Origin: Xanthobacteraceae bacterium
GTDB taxonomy: Bacteria > Pseudomonadota > Alphaproteobacteria > Rhizobiales > Xanthobacteraceae
Assembly: GCA_030043175.1 (NCBI GenBank)
Contig: JASHYD010000020.1
Coordinates: 1 to 8,916, forward strand
Reading direction: 5' to 3'
Length of the DNA stretch: 8,916 nt
Translations under genes and position numbers: made by a program
Shown: in pieces, positions 6,317 through 8,916 of the stretch
How positions within the stretch are numbered: position 1 is the stretch's first letter
How the letters are laid out: every line of letters begins with the position of its first letter
Notes under the pieces: generated by a model
Seen by the model: the letters and a program-made list of their open reading frames with translations, nothing else
What the model was told of the DNA's origin: nothing
The model's database searches: none

Positions 6317-7413
6317 CTACCCCGGTCCTTGCCTCTGCACTGGCCTGGACAATTCGATCGGGGTGCCGCGTCCCATCTGCTTGCACTGCGTATAGACCCA
6401 TTGCGCGATAGCGAGATCGGCGGCCGCAGTCCCGTTGTTGTTAGCGTGAAAGGTGACCTGCGCGTCATCGGTGCGGCCCGCGAAAGTCCCATTGAGGATC
6501 TCTCCGAGATCATGGATCTTATCCCAACTGATAACACTACGCTCGATAGGGCCGTAAAGACCTGCCTGGCGTTCACTTAGCACCGATTCCCGCCAGTTCG
6601 CGACGATGAAATCCGCGCGCCTTGCCGTTTCGTCGTCGCTCTCACGTCGTCCCTCATTGAGCCAGCCGCCCTGCACAAGAGCGCTGTTCGAGCCAACCAC
6701 CGTCACGATGTGCTGCCCAGGCTCGATCCATGCGCCGTCGAACACTGGCACGTTGGAGTTCGTCGCGCAGATCACCACGTCGGCGCCGCGCATGACCTCC
6801 GGGGCGCTGTCGACCGGAACGAATTCGGCGTCGATCAGCTTCGCCATGCGCGCGCAGAACCGTTCGCGGTTGTCGGCGTTGCGGCTAAAGACCTTGTAGG
6901 TCTCAATGGCGCATTCGTTCTGTAGTGCCAAGACTTTGTGCAGGGCTTGCCCCCCGCTGCCAAAGAGGCCAGCCACCTTTGCGTTGCGGCGCACGAGATG
7001 ACGAAATCCGACGCCGCTCGTGGCAGCGGTGCGCAGCGCCATCAGGCTTGAAATCCGACATGTCGTTCCGCAATCTCGCCAATCATTATGCATTGCAGCA
7101 CTGCGGTTTGCGAGTTCCAAAGCAGATAGACTGGATGTTCGCGATACGGGTAATCTTGCTCCGCCGTGTCGAAGGTGACGCTTTCGCCTCGGGTTAGCGA
7201 ACCGATAACGCCGAGGCCATCGACGCCACCGGGAAAACTGGAGATTCTCACGTTGCGATGGGAATGCACCCGCCGGCGCGGCGCGTTGATGAGCGGGAAG
7301 TCTTGCGCCTCGCGGTAACCCTGCTCGACAAGGTCGATGGCCTTGCCGATGTCGATGACGTCGGTGATCTCGTGCGGTCGCAGCAGCAGCACATCGTAGT
7401 TGCCTTCTTGCAT
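6317..7413 (-). pseudogene. Ornithine cyclodeaminase/mu-crystallin family gene, frameshifted
   Basis: The gene is split between two minus-strand frames. The first 121 residues run from ATG 7413 to Phe121 (7051-7053): DVLLLRPHEITDVIDIGKAI, INAPRRRVHS, SFPGGVDGLGVIGSLTRGES, YPYREHPVYLLW. That frame then stops at TGA (7042-7044) three codons later. The next 244 residues continue without gap in the other frame from Ser at 7051: SSLMALRTAATSGVGFRHLV, the NAD(P) motif LFGSGGQALHKVLAL, ICATNSNVPVFDG, HANNNGTAAADLAIAQWVY. Adding one T to the TTT at 7051-7053 gives GFSSLMALRT, the usual family sequence, and a 365-residue protein. Either the gene carries a one-base deletion or the sequence has an indel error. 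The family performs NAD(P)-dependent imine or keto-acid chemistry or ornithine deamination. The usual cyclodeaminase Asp segment (GDCPGKTE-like) reads VGSNSALVQG here, so true ornithine cyclodeaminase activity is doubtful. Start supported by GAGG at 7420-7423. Confidence 0.88.
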
Positions 7414-7858
7414 GCCTTGCCTCACATCCAGCCCGGACTCGGACGCTCTAGACGCAACACCGGACCGCCGTCGCCGCATCGTTGGCCGACTTACCACGAC
7501 GAGGTCGGGGCACAGAGCGGAGAAAATTTGTCGTCGACTATACGCGATATCGGAAACGGGAAGCGGACAACTGTGCTCGTCAGCCGGTCTTCCAGACCCG
7601 CGATCTGTGGCAAGGTCGGGCCTATATGCGCTGTTGTCGGCGAACACTGGTCGCCTGTCCGTCGCGTCAGATCTGCCTCGATCTTCGCCGTCCCAAAGGT
7701 CGGCTTTAATCCGCGCGCGCCGGCGAATGCGATATGGCGGCACCCGCAGCGCGGCGTTGTGCGGCAGGGACGGCTGCCGCGCGACGCTCGATGAGGCAGC
7801 GAAGCGTAAAACGCGCATGACGCCGAGCTCACCGTCGAAAAGGAGAATGCGTAGTTCG
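7414..7858. other. Gap between the divergent cyclodeaminase-like and endonuclease V genes
   Basis: About 445 bases. Several frames on both strands are open by virtue of high GC content, including in-frame extensions of both neighbours, but their translations are Arg/Ser/Pro-rich and show no domain. I looked for an Lrp/AsnC-type regulator, a frequent neighbour of this enzyme family, and found none. Promoters for both divergent genes are expected here but no clear pair is visible. Confidence 0.5.
7420..7423 (-). promoter_or_regulatory. Ribosome binding site of the ornithine-cyclodeaminase-like gene
   Basis: On the minus strand GAGG lies six bases before the ATG at 7413. It favours this start over the longer open frame that continues upstream to 7902, whose translation is Arg-rich and unlike any N-terminus of the family. 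Confidence 0.5.
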
Positions 7859-8413
7859 ATGGCCGACGACGTGGCGACCAGTCGTTGTTGCGTCAATCGC
7901 ATCGTATGCCTCGATGTTGCCTACGACAGTAGGGCTGCGGCTGTTGCCGGCGCTCTGATCCGATCTTGGGATGCTCAGGACGCGAGCCAAATGCGGGTTC
8001 GCCGCTTTGATGGGCCACCGTCAAGCTACGAATCTGGCGCTTTCTACAAACGTGAACTGCCACTATTGTTGTGCTTCATCTCCGAGTTTGACGAGCCGTT
8101 CGAAGCCCTCGTCATCGACGGCTACGTGTGGCTTGATGCCAACCACTTGCCCGGACTCGGCGGACACCTGTTCTCAAGCTTGGGGCGATCCACCCCGGTG
8201 ATCGGCATCGCGAAAACGCGGTATCGTAACGACACCTGGTCGATCGCGGTGCTCCGCGGCGAGAGCCGATGGCCGCTCTTTGTCACGTCTGCGGGTATTC
8301 AAGCAAGAGGAGCTGCAGAATGTGTCTGTCGTATGCGTGGCGACTACCGCATCCCAACGATCCTGAACCTTGTCGACCGTGTCGCTCGCGAAGGATTAGC
8401 ACGACATGATTGA
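7859..8413 (+). CDS. Endonuclease V family protein (deoxyinosine 3'-endonuclease)
   Basis: About 184 residues, somewhat shorter than the 223 of E. coli Nfi. Endonuclease V nicks DNA one nucleotide 3' of deoxyinosine, starting repair of deaminated adenine. The acidic metal-binding residues align: Asp19 in IVCLDVAYD, Glu66 in FYKRELPLLL and Asp87 in LVIDGYVWLD. Tyr57 in SSYESGAFY corresponds to the wedge Tyr of PYIPG. The hallmark GIAKTRY (116-122) and the C-terminal block PLFVTSAGI...MRGDYRIPTILNLVDRVARE are present. The canonical DGHG..HPRRLG segment is replaced by a longer DGYVWLDANHLPGLGGH, placing this in a divergent bacterial subtype. The start is uncertain: AGGAG at 7841-7845 is one base from an in-frame ATG at 7847 and 13 bases from the ATG at 7859. 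The frame also extends upstream to 7400, but that part is not protein-like. Gene stands alone. Confidence 0.87.
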   Translation: MADDVATSRCCVNRIVCLDVAYDSRAAAVAGALIRSWDAQDASQMRVRRFDGPPSSYESGAFYKRELPLLLCFISEFDEPFEALVIDGYVWLDANHLPGLGGHLFSSLGRSTPVIGIAKTRYRNDTWSIAVLRGESRWPLFVTSAGIQARGAAECVCRMRGDYRIPTILNLVDRVAREGLARHD

Positions 8414-8660
8414 CGTGATCCGCGTCGGGCCCACGCGAGCACGACCAACGCTATCGCGCTGTGCTGGTCGAAATTGGCAAGCTTGCGGTGGAGGTTGCCA
8501 CAGCGGCGCCACCAGCACTAATGCTGTGCTACGTCCGCGGCACCTCCCATTCCAGCCCGAGGCTGGCGGGCTGTTTCGCCAGACCGCGTCCGCGGGAAAT
8601 CCGACGTCGATTGGCGAGCCGCTATTTCGATTGGGTGTTGTCGGAATGGTACTCGCAGAG
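8414..8660 (+). pseudogene. Faint biotin-carrier-like remnant downstream of endonuclease V
   Basis: In the plus frame that starts at ATG 8406, overlapping the endonuclease V stop, the stretch at about 8550-8660 reads FQPEAGGLFRQTASAGNP then TSIGEPLFRLGVVGMVLAE. This loosely follows the biotin carboxyl carrier pattern P..G.FYR.PAPG.PP..VGD.V..G..VGM.E. The biotin-accepting EVMK motif is absent (AELTHRGH follows) and nothing upstream supports the family, so if real it is a decayed fragment. It overlaps the tail of the minus-strand gene at the right edge. Chance similarity is quite possible. Confidence 0.15.
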
Positions 8661-8916
8661 CTTACTCACAGGGGTCATCTGCCGCCGGGAGAGTGTAGCC
8701 GCAGCGTCCTCCAGAGTTAAGGTAATGCTGTTTCCAGTGCGCTCTCGAAGGCTCACGGTCCGCTGTTCTGATTCGCGGCGCCCGACCACGGCGACCACAG
8801 GAATGCTCGCCTCGTGCGCAGCCACGATCCTGCGGGAAAGGGTTTCGGCACCACCCGACAGGACGGCGCGGATGGCGCAGGCGGCGAGTGCCTGAAGCAC
8901 CTCTGCAGCGTAGACC
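8622..8916 (-). CDS. Threonyl-tRNA synthetase-like protein, C-terminal anticodon-binding domain (5' part outside window)
   Basis: The minus-strand frame is open to the right edge and shows the last 97 residues of a class IIa synthetase-type anticodon-binding domain. The order YAAEVLQAL...RAVLSGGAETLSRRIVAAH, then IPVVAVVGRRESEQRTVSLR, then a Leu-rich ITLTLEDAAATL helix matches the end of threonyl-tRNA synthetase, where this domain reads the tRNA(Thr) anticodon. The domain should end near SRRQMTP; the final 15 residues look like a non-conserved tail. The catalytic domain is not visible, so this may be the housekeeping ThrS or a shorter paralogue; the divergence from the usual GDKE...VSVRRR wording hints at a paralogue. 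Prolyl- or histidyl-type anticodon domains are less likely alternatives. It converges on the endonuclease V gene. Confidence 0.75.
   Translation of the reverse strand, partial: VYAAEVLQALAACAIRAVLSGGAETLSRRIVAAHEASIPVVAVVGRRESEQRTVSLRERTGNSITLTLEDAAATLSRRQMTPVSKLCEYHSDNTQSK

Noticed and set aside
7400..7846. Upstream extension of the endonuclease V frame
   Set aside because: About 150 residues of Arg/Ser-rich sequence overlapping the region upstream of the opposite gene; endonuclease V has no such domain.
7414..7902. Upstream extension of the cyclodeaminase-like frame on the minus strand
   Set aside because: The extension is Arg-rich and unlike any family N-terminus; ATG 7413 with GAGG six bases upstream fits the expected start.
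8461..8895. 144-codon plus-strand open frame at the right edge
   Set aside because: Its second half is antisense to the synthetase-like anticodon domain, which has a clear family pattern; the plus translation has none.

Overview
The window is GC-rich bacterial DNA. Its best-preserved proteins read like those of soil Alphaproteobacteria of the Bradyrhizobium/Rhizobiales type; this is inferred from protein style and composition, as there is no rRNA or other marker. Genes lie on both strands, with intergenic gaps of 200 to 570 bases. They do not form one operon, and there is no IS element, tRNA, CRISPR array or integrase that I can see. The layout and several broken reading frames suggest an accessory or decaying region, or a draft sequence with indel errors.

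Left part (1-2508, plus strand): the C-terminal three quarters of a glycoside hydrolase family 15 enzyme (glucoamylase/trehalase type) enters from the left edge. After a gene-poor gap comes a short-chain dehydrogenase/reductase (SDR) whose Ser-Tyr-Lys catalytic triad appears to be replaced by Gly-Gly-Asn.

Middle (2505-6103): a minus-strand metal-dependent amidohydrolase is an excellent match to gamma-resorcylate (2,6-dihydroxybenzoate) decarboxylase, with every metal ligand at the family's usual residue number. It has no resorcinol-pathway partners in the window. Protein-like minus-strand stretches without good starts lie on both sides of it (2505-2718 and 4017-4187) and may be gene remnants. 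Next, on the plus strand, is a 593-residue protein in which a Rieske [2Fe-2S] ferredoxin domain is fused to about 480 residues of helical, histidine-containing sequence that I do not recognise. It is the best candidate here for an undescribed redox protein.

Right part (6317-8916): a minus-strand ornithine cyclodeaminase/mu-crystallin family gene is split by a one-base deletion in a T run (7051-7053); restoring one base gives a continuous 365-residue protein. A plus-strand endonuclease V homologue of a divergent subtype follows. At the right edge the minus-strand C-terminus of a threonyl-tRNA synthetase-like protein enters the window. On the opposite strand, between and partly under these two genes, is a faint biotin-carrier-like sequence that may be decayed.

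The functions that can be named are polysaccharide or trehalose hydrolysis, aromatic acid decarboxylation, DNA repair at deaminated purines, amino-acid-type NAD(P) chemistry and tRNA charging. They do not combine into one pathway.
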